A stretch of 64,000 bases of DNA, taken from NCBI GenBank assembly GCA_003104905.1, contig PQAS01000053.1, positions 62,001-126,000 on the forward strand, read 5' to 3'. The notes under the pieces were generated by a model. That model saw only the letters and a list, made by a program, of their open reading frames with translations, was not told the DNA's origin and did no database searches. This DNA is from Candidatus Methanoperedentaceae archaeon (GTDB lineage Archaea; Halobacteriota; Methanosarcinia; Methanosarcinales; Methanoperedenaceae). Positions 28,392-36,669 of this stretch are shown here, one piece after another (the first letter of the stretch is position 1; each line of letters begins with the position of its first letter). A program made the translations under genes and the position numbers.

Positions 28392-29165
28392 TTAGATAAA
28401 TGCCTTAATTATATCATTCCTGTCAATTATACCAACAAGTTTTCCCTCATTGGTTATTGAGATCCTCCCCACGTCAAGTTTCAGAAATGACTGTATCGCT
28501 TCCGCGAGCGTGGCTTCGGAAGATAATGTATAAGCCGGAGTTCCCATGATTCTTTCAACAGGCGGAGACATCGTAGATCTTGTCCCCTGTTCGTCTTCCC
28601 TTTCGATCCTGGCATACCCGGCATTGATTATATTACGCCGTGTTACCATTCCCACAAGTTCTCCATTTTTTAACACCGGAAATCCTGATATGCCCGTTTC
28701 TTTCATGTTCAGCCATACCTTGGATATCTGGTCTTTGTTTGAACAAGTTTTTACATCCTTAGTCATTATTTCATGAAGCTTTTTTTTTGGTATCTTATCC
28801 GTTTTCAGGTTCCGGAAGATGTCAACAACGCTCAAAATTCCTGCAAGCGTCATTTCCTGTCCGGATTTCAGAACAGGGGAGCGCCCCACACCGGCATGTA
28901 TCAATAATTTAGCGGCTTCCATCATGTCCATTTCAGGATATATGAACGGGAATTCGGATGTGAAACCTTCAACGGTAACATTTGATTTAGTCGAATATAT
29001 ATTCAGCAACTCTTTTTCTGTCAGGATCCCCAATACCCTATTTTTTGAATCAACTACCGGCAGAGTCCTGTAATGCCGGTCCCTCATCACCTGGCGCGCA
29101 TGTGTCATAAAATCCGTATCCTGTAAGAAAACAGGATTTCTGGTCATTATGTCTTTAACTTTCAT
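28392..29165 (-). CDS. Four-CBS-domain protein (CBS protein 2 of 5)
   Basis: 257 residues with four CBS motifs (YRTLPVVDSKNRVLGILTEKE, SPVLKSGQEMTLAGILSVVD, SGFPVLKNGELVGMVTRRN, GRISITNEGKLVGIIDRND). AAGGAG lies just upstream of the ATG at 29165. A 66-base gap separates it from CBS protein 1, which is room for a second promoter but none is obvious. No partner enzyme is fused. Confidence 0.9.
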   Translation of the reverse strand: MKVKDIMTRNPVFLQDTDFMTHARQVMRDRHYRTLPVVDSKNRVLGILTEKELLNIYSTKSNVTVEGFTSEFPFIYPEMDMMEAAKLLIHAGVGRSPVLKSGQEMTLAGILSVVDIFRNLKTDKIPKKKLHEIMTKDVKTCSNKDQISKVWLNMKETGISGFPVLKNGELVGMVTRRNIINAGYARIEREDEQGTRSTMSPPVERIMGTPAYTLSSEATLAEAIQSFLKLDVGRISITNEGKLVGIIDRNDIIKAFI

Positions 29166-29231
29166 ATTATACTCCTTTGGTCATGTATAATTATGTCATT
29201 TGTTAATATGTTCAAAATCCTTTGCAAGCTT

Positions 29232-29780
29232 TCAAGTTTCCCTGCAACTCTCACAAAGAAGTTTCCCTTCTATCGTTAACAAATTATCGGATATATATCC
29301 GCAGTCCTCACAGATACCCTTAAAAGTCCGTCCTTCCGTCTCCATGGTAAATAATTTTTCCCTGTGCATCTTGATCAGGTCCGAAAATATGCTGCCCATT
29401 TCAGCCGAAACAGCAATTAGATCGGTATCTGTAATGATTCCCACCAGTTTTCCATTTTCGACGACTGGCAGTCGCCGTATCTCCATCTTAACCATCTTAT
29501 GCATTGTTTCGGTAACATCCTCTGAAGAGGATATGGAAATAAGAGGAGTGGTCATTAATTCTTTAATGGAAATTTCATCCGGTCTTAAATTCTTTGAAAC
29601 GATCTTTCTTACTATATCCCGTTCCGTTACTACCCCTACCGGTTGTTTATTATCGGTGACTATGACACTTCCGACCTTGTATGTCAGCATTTTCACCGCT
29701 AAGTGCCGGACATCACTTTTAATGTCCACAGTTACTACATCCCGGGTCATTATTTCTTTCACAGGCATCTTAACTTCCAT
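29232..29780 (-). CDS. CBS pair with C-terminal zinc ribbon (CBS protein 1 of 5)
   Basis: 182 residues. One Bateman module (GSVIVTDNKQPVGVVTERD and RRLPVVENGKLVGIITDTD) is followed by a C-terminal four-cysteine zinc ribbon, CEDCGY and CESC separated by about 16 residues. Zinc-ribbon CBS proteins are common in archaea and may bind nucleic acid or protein through the ribbon. GGGAGG precedes the ATG. It is the first gene of the operon, and the only member with a non-CBS domain. Confidence 0.9.
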   Translation of the reverse strand: MEVKMPVKEIMTRDVVTVDIKSDVRHLAVKMLTYKVGSVIVTDNKQPVGVVTERDIVRKIVSKNLRPDEISIKELMTTPLISISSSEDVTETMHKMVKMEIRRLPVVENGKLVGIITDTDLIAVSAEMGSIFSDLIKMHREKLFTMETEGRTFKGICEDCGYISDNLLTIEGKLLCESCRET

Positions 29781-29825
29781 GTTTCGGTCCTCCCTAATGT
29801 ATGAATATGTATTTTGGAGTGTTTA

Positions 29826-29836
29826 TATGTTATGCT
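29826..29836 (-). promoter_or_regulatory. TATA-like element upstream of the CBS/RNA-ligase operon
   Basis: On the minus strand a CATATAAACA-like sequence lies about 50 bases upstream of the ATG at 29780. This would place transcription start roughly 20-25 bases before the start codon, leaving room for the GGGAGG ribosome site. Confidence 0.4.
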
Positions 29837-29901
29837 GGGATGATTTGAGATAAATTGTAGTTTTGATCAAATTGGTATCTATAAATCTATTGAAATATGA
29901 T

Positions 29902-30312
29902 CTACTCTTTCAGCATCCGGACCATTTTAATGGCAGCTTCAACAGCTCTTTTGCCATATTCCACTCTTTCATGAGCGTCCAGCCTGCTCATGCCGGGACC
30001 TGAAATACCCAGAGTTATGGGTTTTGAAAATTCAAGCGCAAGGTCTGCGATCTTTCGTGAAGCATGCTGGATCACGAGCTCATCGTGTTTTGTTGCTCCC
30101 TGTATAACGCAGCCGATAGTAACAACCGCATCTATTGCCTTGTCCTGCGCCATTTTTCTTACAGCCAGGGGCATATCAAAAACTCCCGGTACATAATATA
30201 TTTTCTCAACCGTGGCGCCAAGGAACGCGGCATGTTCTTTTCCGAGCGTTTCCATCTGGATAGTCAGATCACGGTTGAATTCAGAAACAACAAATCCCAA
30301 TTTAATAGTCAT
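29902..30312 (-). CDS. ribH: 6,7-dimethyl-8-ribityllumazine synthase
   Basis: 136 residues. It condenses 5-amino-6-ribitylamino-uracil with dihydroxybutanone phosphate, the penultimate step of riboflavin synthesis. VVSEFNRD, PGVFDMPLAV, GCVIQGATKHDELV (containing the catalytic histidine) and GISGPGMSR match the short archaeal form. AGGTG lies six bases before the ATG and a TATA-like run (about 30343-30358) further upstream. It is divergent from ilvC across a 131-base shared promoter region. Confidence 0.93.
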   Translation of the reverse strand: MTIKLGFVVSEFNRDLTIQMETLGKEHAAFLGATVEKIYYVPGVFDMPLAVRKMAQDKAIDAVVTIGCVIQGATKHDELVIQHASRKIADLALEFSKPITLGISGPGMSRLDAHERVEYGKRAVEAAIKMVRMLKE

Positions 30313-30443
30313 TTTGGCACCTGATTTGCTATATTATTTGGAACATCTATATATTTTTCGATAAAGTAGTATCCCGATATTTTTCGATAATGAAACATTT
30401 ATATCCCTTATTAATGTTATGAAAGCCCAAGAAGGTATCTAAT
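30313..30443. promoter_or_regulatory. Divergent promoter region between ribH and ilvC
   Basis: This 131-base region carries a minus-strand TATA-like run (AATATATAG, about 30345-30355) for ribH and a plus-strand one (ATTTATATCC, about 30396-30405) for ilvC, with AAGGT before the ilvC ATG. A short direct repeat, ATTTTTCGATAA, occurs twice (about 30353-30364 and 30379-30390) and could be an operator. Confidence 0.5.
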
Positions 30444-31439
30444 ATGGTGAAAATATATTATGACAAGGATGCAGATCTAAAAGTATTGAAGAAGAAAACA
30501 ATTGCCGTTATTGGTTATGGAAGCCAGGGAGCAGGGCAGGCACAGAACCTGCATGATTCCGGGCTTAATGTAATCGTTGGAGTCAGGAAAGACGGGGAGT
30601 CCTGGACACAGGCAAAGGCAGATGGCCTGCAGGTTGCGACCATGTCGGATGCCGCAAAAAAGGCTGATATCATCCAGATGCTCGTACCCGATGAAATTCA
30701 GGGTGCAATTTATGCTTCTGAGATCGCCCCACATATGAAAAAGGGCAAAACATTGTGTTTCTCACATGGTTTCAATATCCATTATAGCCAGATCGTTCCG
30801 CCAAAGGATGTTGACGTCATAATGGTCGCCCCGAAGGGTCCGGGTTTCCTCGTACGCAGAACCTATACCGAAGGAAACGGTGTCCCTGCACTTATTGCCA
30901 TCTACCAGGATGCAACCGGAAAAGCAAGGGATATTGGCATGGCTTATGCAAAAGGAATCGGCGCAACAAGAGCAGGCGTACTTGAAACAACATTCAAGGA
31001 AGAAACCGAAACCGACCTTTTCGGTGAACAGGTGGATCTGTGCGGAGGAGTAACATGTCTCATGAAAGCAGCATTCGAAACACTTGTTGCCGCAGGATAC
31101 CAGCCGGAGATCGCTTATTTTGAAACATTCCACGAAATGAAACTCATTATCGACCTGATCCATGAAGGCGGATTGAGCAAGATGTGGTATTATGTTTCAA
31201 ACACTGCAGAATACGGCGGCCTGACCGTTGGCCCGAAGGTTATTAATGAGCAGTCAAAAGAGGCAATGAAAGAGGCGCTTCGCAAGATCCAGAACGGGGA
31301 ATTTGCAAAGGAGTTCGTTCTTGAAAGCAGGGCGAACAGGCCGGTATTGAATGCTCTTGAAAGACAGGAGAACGAGCATCAGGTCGAAAAAGTCGGAAAA
31401 GAGCTTCGCGCCATGATGCCCTGGTTGAAGAAAGATTAA
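30444..31439 (+). CDS. ilvC: Ketol-acid reductoisomerase (class I)
   Basis: 331 residues, the usual class I length. It isomerises and reduces acetolactate or acetohydroxybutyrate with NAD(P)H in valine, leucine and isoleucine synthesis. The Rossmann motif [13 protein letters not shown] (from G24), [19 protein letters not shown], the magnesium-binding region [12 protein letters not shown] and [18 protein letters not shown] are all present. No other branched-chain gene is adjacent. Confidence 0.97.
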   Translation: MVKIYYDKDADLKVLKKKTIAVIGYGSQGAGQAQNLHDSGLNVIVGVRKDGESWTQAKADGLQVATMSDAAKKADIIQMLVPDEIQGAIYASEIAPHMKKGKTLCFSHGFNIHYSQIVPPKDVDVIMVAPKGPGFLVRRTYTEGNGVPALIAIYQDATGKARDIGMAYAKGIGATRAGVLETTFKEETETDLFGEQVDLCGGVTCLMKAAFETLVAAGYQPEIAYFETFHEMKLIIDLIHEGGLSKMWYYVSNTAEYGGLTVGPKVINEQSKEAMKEALRKIQNGEFAKEFVLESRANRPVLNALERQENEHQVEKVGKELRAMMPWLKKD

Positions 31440-31538
31440 GATGGCAAATTCCTAAATTCCCGATAAATTAGGCACTATGTTCTGATTTTCGGGTAGTGTA
31501 CTAACTTTCGTGACCTGATGCCTTATGTGTCTTTTTCA

Positions 31539-31606
31539 GACAGGATCAACAGGATTTACAGGATTAACTATAAAAATCGTATCCTGTCGATCCTGTTAAT
31601 CCTGTC
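31539..31606. repeat. Imperfect inverted repeat built from ACAGGAT units
   Basis: The left arm 31539-31564 and right arm 31581-31606 are reverse complements over 26 bases with three mismatches, around a 16-base loop. Each arm contains three ACAGGAT units spaced nine bases apart. It lies in the 292-base gap between ilvC and the convergent FG-GAP gene and could fold as a long hairpin in RNA of either strand, so it might serve as a bidirectional terminator. The same type of repeat is, to my knowledge, scattered in many bacterial and archaeal genomes. Confidence 0.8.
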
Positions 31607-31731
31607 AAATAGCACCAAGTTCAATTCATACAGATAAGTCATAATTTTGGGAACGCCATCTATTGACTATTTCGATATTAGAAAAATGGATAGACGACCA
31701 CTATATTAATAGCAGGCCGTCCGAATCTTAC

Positions 31732-33243
31732 CTACTTAGGGATACCAATGGCATAGATGTTATCATATGAAGTAACTAATGTATTCTCTCGCCCATCTCT
31801 ATCCAGATCGCCAATTGGCATGGCTCCTATATCGCCAGTGGATGATGCTTTCCACAGATCAGTAAAATCGCTTCCTTTCTTTGCAATTATGGTACTTCCT
31901 AATAAGAGCACATCCGCCTTTTTATCCCCATTGAGATCATCCGTTGGTCTTGCCCATCCTATGTTTGATTTTTGCCACAAATTAGTACCATCGTATCCTT
32001 TCTTTGCCATTATGGTAATGTTATTTGCGAATCTAGTCGTATTTAATATTGTAACGAGCACATCTGCCTTTTTATCTCCATTGAGGTCGCCTGATGGTTC
32101 TGCAAATATCCCCAAGTTTATTCCTGTAACTGATATTTGCCACAAATTAGTACCATGGTTTCCTTTCTTTGCCATTACGGTATGGTTATTTGCATTCCAA
32201 TCGTCTATTTTAACGAGCACGTCTGCTTTCTTATCTCCATTGAGGTCATTTGTTGGTATTACATCCATCAGTCCGTTTTCTGTGACTGATTCTTGCCACA
32301 GGTTGGTACCATCCTTTCCTTTTTTTGCAATTAAGGTATTTCCTATCACAACGAACACGTCTGCCTTTTTATCTCCATTGAGATCATTTGTTGGTATTAC
32401 AGATATTCCCCCTTCTCTTGTGAATGATTCTTGCCACAGGTTGGTACCATCCTTTCCTTTCTTTGCAATTAAGGTATGGTTATTTGCATATGAATCATCT
32501 ATTGTTACGAGCACGTCTGCTTTTTTATCTCCATTGAGGTCGCCTGTTGGTGTTGCAGATATCCCCCCTTCTCCTGTGAATGATTCTTGCCACAAATTAA
32601 TACCATCTTTTCCTTTCTTTGCCTCCACAGAATAAGCGCCTGTAGCCCAATTGCCTTTTATTACGAGCACATCTGCTTTTTTATCCCCATTGAGGTCGTC
32701 AGTTGGTATTGCAGATATCACTGATGGATGTATAACTGATTCTTGCCACAGATTGGTATAATCGATTCCTTTCTTTGCAATTAAAGTACTTCCATTCACA
32801 AAGATCACGTCTGCCTTTTTATCTCCATTGAGGTCGCCTGTTGGTATTACGCTAAACTCATCAACGTCTATATCGGTTGATTCTCGCCACAGATCAGTAC
32901 CATCGCTCCCTTTTACTGCAATTGCAGTATGGATATCTACACCTGTGCTCTCATTATCCACCTCCAATATAATATCCCCTTTCTTATCGCCGTCCATGTC
33001 ATCTGTCTTGGATATATATATCAAGCCGCCCGGTAGAGATTTACTCCACAATAAAACAACATTTCCGGAAAATGTGATCGCACCGCTCGACGTTAAACTC
33101 GTTCCTGACCCTTTCATTGGATTTATTTGTGCCCTGGATATTCCTAAATCTGTCCCACCTGCTGCAGCAATCAGGCTGCCTGTCATAATAGCAATTGCAA
33201 GTAAGAACGCAACAGCTACAGTCTTATTGATTACATTGTTCAT
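31732..33243 (-). CDS. Secreted FG-GAP/calcium-loop repeat protein
   Basis: 503 residues with a signal peptide (MNNVINKTVAVAFLLAIAIM). Nine repeats of about 45 residues each carry a calcium-loop-like DLNGDKKADV or close variant (the first is DDMDGDKKGD, the last GDLDRDGREN) and between them an AKKGKDGTNLWQES-type strand. This is the pattern of FG-GAP/VCBS beta-propellers related to integrin alpha chains. It probably acts outside the cell in adhesion or ligand binding. GGGGTG precedes the ATG. No sorting signal or membrane anchor is visible at the C-terminus, so it may be released or held by the S-layer. The repeats are also similar at DNA level. Confidence 0.88.
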   Translation of the reverse strand: MNNVINKTVAVAFLLAIAIMTGSLIAAAGGTDLGISRAQINPMKGSGTSLTSSGAITFSGNVVLLWSKSLPGGLIYISKTDDMDGDKKGDIILEVDNESTGVDIHTAIAVKGSDGTDLWRESTDIDVDEFSVIPTGDLNGDKKADVIFVNGSTLIAKKGIDYTNLWQESVIHPSVISAIPTDDLNGDKKADVLVIKGNWATGAYSVEAKKGKDGINLWQESFTGEGGISATPTGDLNGDKKADVLVTIDDSYANNHTLIAKKGKDGTNLWQESFTREGGISVIPTNDLNGDKKADVFVVIGNTLIAKKGKDGTNLWQESVTENGLMDVIPTNDLNGDKKADVLVKIDDWNANNHTVMAKKGNHGTNLWQISVTGINLGIFAEPSGDLNGDKKADVLVTILNTTRFANNITIMAKKGYDGTNLWQKSNIGWARPTDDLNGDKKADVLLLGSTIIAKKGSDFTDLWKASSTGDIGAMPIGDLDRDGRENTLVTSYDNIYAIGIPK

Positions 33244-33451
33244 ATTTTCACCCCTATTTCTGGCCTGACCATGTCGAAATCACCATCCCCTATTTAATAA
33301 TTGCCAATTCCCACCATTAGTTAAGCATTATACCCGTTTTTGCCATTTCTATACGCACTTCACATACAAAAAACTTCCTATATTCAATACTTCCGCAGGG
33401 GGTACTTACCAAGACCCCTCTATAACCGTTGGTAACTTTTTTTTCACCTCC

Positions 33452-34254
33452 TTACGTCAAATAGACAACTGAAGAAAGATTCTTAGTTATTCCATGCTGT
33501 AGTCTGGTCAAAGCTACGGTCAGCATAACTATGCAGCATTCAGTGACATGGAGATCTATATTTTTCATGCGTTTCCCATTTATTTGTGTCTCTAATCCGA
33601 GATTCTCTTTCATATAACTGTTAATTCCCTCGCTATGGTTTCTTTGATGGTACACGTCAAGAACTCCATCATGACATTCGTCATAAGCCGCAACATATGG
33701 ATTTCTGAAGTGCATAGCAACAGGCTCATAAACTTCTTTTTTGATAAGATATTTCATCATATATTCAAGCGAGGCATCCTTTTTATATTCAGGTTCATTC
33801 CAATACTTTCGATAAAGATAATTTATTTCCTGTTCGGGTGTGTAGATGTATGTTTTACCTCCAAAATTGTGCTCATATGTAACGTTCCTTCGCCAATCCT
33901 GATCTATATGATAGTGGCAAGTAGACCTAAATCAACATGAGCCAATGCAATGTTTTTATTGCTGTTATAACCGCCATCATACCACGTTTCATCCATATTC
34001 TCTTTTGCTGATATTGCAGTTTTTTTAAGCATGCCTTCAAGATATTGGTTATCATCATCTGTCCCTCCGCATACTTGTTTTGCAAGAGGTATATTGTGGT
34101 CATAATCTGAAGTTATATGCATTTTTACCATCTTTTTCTTATAATGTACATTGTACGTTCCATCAGGATCGTTAGGGATCTCGATAGGAGTACTGTCTGT
34201 CATGAATTGGTATCTACCCAGGGGGATTTTGGGATGAAATCGACAGTTGTCACC
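33452..34254 (-). pseudogene. Degraded DDE transposase fragment (frameshifted, 5' truncated)
   Basis: Two adjoining minus-strand frames read as one transposase. The upstream part contains MTDSTPIEIPND, KMVKMHITSDYD and ETWYDGGYNSNKN; the downstream part continues with DQDWRRNVTYEH, RNHSEGINSYMKE and ECCIVMLTVALTRLQHG. The frame changes near 33905, where one frame hits TAG and the other reads YHIDQDW. The N-terminal portion is missing beyond about 34254. I could not find terminal inverted repeats, and the insertion-sequence family is unassigned. 33244-33451 is the downstream gap and shows nothing else recognisable. Confidence 0.75.
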
Positions 34255-34584
34255 CTATTTCTGTGTCCACGTTACCCAATTACCAATAGCTTCTCCAGAT
34301 AATACGTTGTCTCCATATGCTCTCACATAAACTCTAAAATTACGTCCTGTCGGAGCATGAAGGTTTGCAACATTATATGTATAACTCCCTTCCGGTTGTA
34401 TTTGAATATATGAACTTTCAATTTGGCTCCAGACTTTTGATGTATCGGATGTTTGAAGTGAAACATAAATTTTAGTATTCTTAGCTTCTTCAGAACCAAG
34501 ATTTTTAGCCGTGACATCGACATTAACAGAGACATCTCTGGAATTATATTGATATTTATAGGTAAATTTTAAGTCCTCTTGCGG
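34255..34584 (-). pseudogene. C-terminal remnant of a secreted beta-sandwich (CARDB-like) protein
   Basis: An open frame of 109 codons without any start codon ends at TAG 34255 and is closed upstream by TAA at 34585. The encoded text is protein-like: VNVDVTAKNLGSEEAKNTKI, then WSQIESSYIQIQPEGSYTYN and RNFRVYVRAYGDNV, as in CARDB/Ig-like surface domains. It is immediately followed in the same frame by the transposase fragment. It is therefore probably the tail of a surface-protein gene left beside a mobile-element insertion. Confidence 0.6.
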
Positions 34585-34587
34585 TTA

Positions 34588-35134
34588 AAGGTTATTTGCT
34601 GCTTACGTTCCTCACGAATTTCATTATCAATTTGACACTTTATTTGGCCAAAAAACCACTAGTTAGAGACATAAGATTACTCAGGAAATTCCTAAACAAT
34701 TTGACACTTACAGTCGACATATCCTCCAAATACCTTCAAATTTACTGTACTGTCCAATATTTAAAATGAAGTGATCAGTATTTTAGGGGATGTTATTAAA
34801 AAATATGATGATGATAGTCTGAAATTACGCTGGTAAAAAGCCATCTGGCAAATTGTATAAAGGGATAAAAATACGTTTTACTTAGCCGTAAGTGGCGAAG
34901 TCAAGTAATAATGCAATAACTAAAGAACTAAATATTATTTGGTTGCTCATAATAATAATTAGTATTAGAACTAGTATTAATACCTATTAGATAAATAGGT
35001 CATGCATGCTTTGAATTCAATAAAAGAATCCGGAGCGGTTCAGTCGTTAATCAGGCAACGATTAATAAGTGAGGCTCCGGATATTCAGGCAGTCTTTCGG
35101 CAAGAGTATCGACTGGATTGCTGTAATAACAGCC
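34588..35134. other. Gene-poor gap with a nested inverted repeat and a small ORF
   Basis: There is no convincing gene. Notable items are an inverted repeat with arms 35028-35036 (ATCCGGAGC) and 35074-35082 (GCTCCGGAT) enclosing a second TTAATC/GATTAA pair, and a plus-strand frame 35002-35142 of 46 codons (MHALNSIKESG through NNSLS) that spans this repeat and runs into the cupredoxin 3' end. The small frame has a weak AGGT upstream. I do not recognise it and it may be another mobile-element remnant. Confidence 0.4.
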
Positions 35135-35464
35135 TCAGTTAACGATCACCTTTGCGCGCATACTCGGATGGATGCCGCACTGGTACTCAAATGTTCCTGC
35201 TTCATTGAAAGTATAGCTATAACTCTGTCCCTGGCTCAAAGTCTCTGAAGTGAAAGCTGTCCCTTTTACAGTGTGCTGGGCGCTATCTTTGTTCGTCCAT
35301 GTCACAGTTGTTCCTTTTGCGACCGTGATAGTATCAGGATTAAATGCAAAATCCACGATATCTATAGTGTTTGCTGTTGCTGGTTGGGGTTGAGTTTTTT
35401 GTGCTGTGCATCCGCTTATTGCGATTGACAATATTATTACGGCGATAAGCCACGTATTTTTCAT
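35135..35464 (-). CDS. Cupredoxin (plastocyanin-like) lipoprotein
   Basis: 109 residues from the ATG at 35464, chosen because GGAGGT lies five bases upstream; the frame is open further to 35497. A lipoprotein signal has lipobox cysteine C19 (IAISGC). The type 1 copper ligands are H64 (AQHTV), C96, H99 and M102 (YQCGIHPSM). It is a surface-anchored electron carrier of the plastocyanin/amicyanin-like group; its redox partner is unknown. It is transcribed alone, divergent from the rubrerythrin operon. Confidence 0.92.
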   Translation of the reverse strand: MKNTWLIAVIILSIAISGCTAQKTQPQPATANTIDIVDFAFNPDTITVAKGTTVTWTNKDSAQHTVKGTAFTSETLSQGQSYSYTFNEAGTFEYQCGIHPSMRAKVIVN

Positions 35465-35681
35465 ATTAACCTCCGTTATGATACTTTGTTCGTCCATTAT
35501 TTATAACGTGGGGTAGGAGGGTAGAGTAAGCTTTACCTTAATTCACAGATGGGTAGTGTTCCGTGCACCAGGGAGCCAAAATGAATGTTCGTCTCAACTT
35601 TATATTCCTGTTCAACAGGAAATTATATCACGTATAGAAGTAAATTAACAATCACGGGTTATAACAAATTTTGGTGAAATA

Positions 35682-36176
35682 ATGACTACACAGGATAATC
35701 TAAACGAAGCTTTTGCCGGAGAATCCCAGGCGAACAGGAAATATCTTGCGTTTGCGGACAAAGCAGAGCAGGAAGGTTATAAGCAGGTGGCGAGGCTATT
35801 TCGCGCCGCTGCCGACGCAGAAACAGTGCATGCCAAAAACCATTTGCGTGTAATGGGCGGGGTCGGAAAAACAACGGATAATCTTAAGAGCGCCATCTTT
35901 GGTGAAACCGCGGAATTCAAGGAAATGTATCCTAAATTTATTGAGGAGGCAAAAAAAGAGAAAGTATCTGATGCAGTGATCCTTAGCTTTGATGTCGCGA
36001 ACCAGGTCGAAAAGATCCATGCGGGTCTTTACCAGAAAGCTCTTGAAAATCTTGGCAGGAACAAAGAAACGGTGTATCATGTTTGCCAGATATGCGGCAA
36101 TACGGTGGAAGGGGAAGCACCGGATAAATGCCCGATATGCAATGCTCCGAAAGAGATGTTCAAGAAAATAGACTAA
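35682..36176 (+). CDS. rbr: Rubrerythrin
   Basis: 164 residues. A four-helix diiron domain (NEAFAGESQANRKY, DAETVHAKNHLR, FDVANQVEKIHAG carry the glutamate and histidine ligands) is followed by a rubredoxin-like FeS4 domain with CQICG and CPIC. It reduces hydrogen peroxide and protects anaerobes from oxygen. GGTGA precedes the ATG. The flavodoxin gene follows after 11 bases and probably supplies electrons. Confidence 0.96.
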   Translation: MTTQDNLNEAFAGESQANRKYLAFADKAEQEGYKQVARLFRAAADAETVHAKNHLRVMGGVGKTTDNLKSAIFGETAEFKEMYPKFIEEAKKEKVSDAVILSFDVANQVEKIHAGLYQKALENLGRNKETVYHVCQICGNTVEGEAPDKCPICNAPKEMFKKID

Positions 36177-36187
36177 AGATGATCAAT

Positions 36188-36622
36188 ATGGCTAAGAAAC
36201 TTGCAATAATCTATGGCACAGGATTCGGGAACACAGGCTTGATGGCAAAAGCCATCGAGGAAGGGGCAAAAGCTGCAGGTCTTGATGTCCTGATCAAGAA
36301 CGTAACTGATGCAACCCTGGCGGATGTACAGAACGCAGATGCAATAGCGATAGGTCTGGCGACCTATAAGGGCGCAGGAATGCCGGGTGTCATCAAATAT
36401 GTAGAAAGCCTTGCAAAAGTTCCCCTGAAGAACAAAGTGGGAACTGCTTTTGGTTCGTACGGATGGAGCGGAGAAGGTCCGATCGTTATAACTAAGATGC
36501 TTTCCGGTTATGGAATGATCGTACTTGATCCGCCTCTTCGGATAAAGCGCATTCCTGAAGAAGAAGGCCTTGAGGAATGCAGGAAGCTTGGGAAGATGAT
36601 AGCAGAAAGAATAAAAAAATAA
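36188..36622 (+). CDS. Flavodoxin-domain protein
   Basis: About 144 residues from the ATG at 36188 (MAKKLAIIYG), with a GATGATC Shine-Dalgarno-like match; a longer frame overlapping rubrerythrin is not supported. The FMN phosphate loop is YGTGFGNTGLMA, and GSYGWSGEGP is the loop over the isoalloxazine ring, as in the flavodoxin half of flavodiiron proteins. No metallo-beta-lactamase half is attached. In operon with rubrerythrin it is a likely electron carrier for peroxide reduction. Confidence 0.92.
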   Translation: MAKKLAIIYGTGFGNTGLMAKAIEEGAKAAGLDVLIKNVTDATLADVQNADAIAIGLATYKGAGMPGVIKYVESLAKVPLKNKVGTAFGSYGWSGEGPIVITKMLSGYGMIVLDPPLRIKRIPEEEGLEECRKLGKMIAERIKK

Positions 36623-36669
36623 GATATAAGATTTGAGGGAAAAAACGTCGAGTTAGAAGAGTTCAAAAA

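Noticed and set aside
31757-32635. Long plus-strand frame opposite the FG-GAP gene
   Set aside because: It is a shadow of the repeated DLNGDKKADV codons on the other strand; composition and repeats are fully explained by the minus-strand protein.
36128-36187. Longer flavodoxin start overlapping rubrerythrin
   Set aside because: The extra residues are out-of-frame rubrerythrin codons and the flavodoxin fold begins at MAKKLAIIYG.
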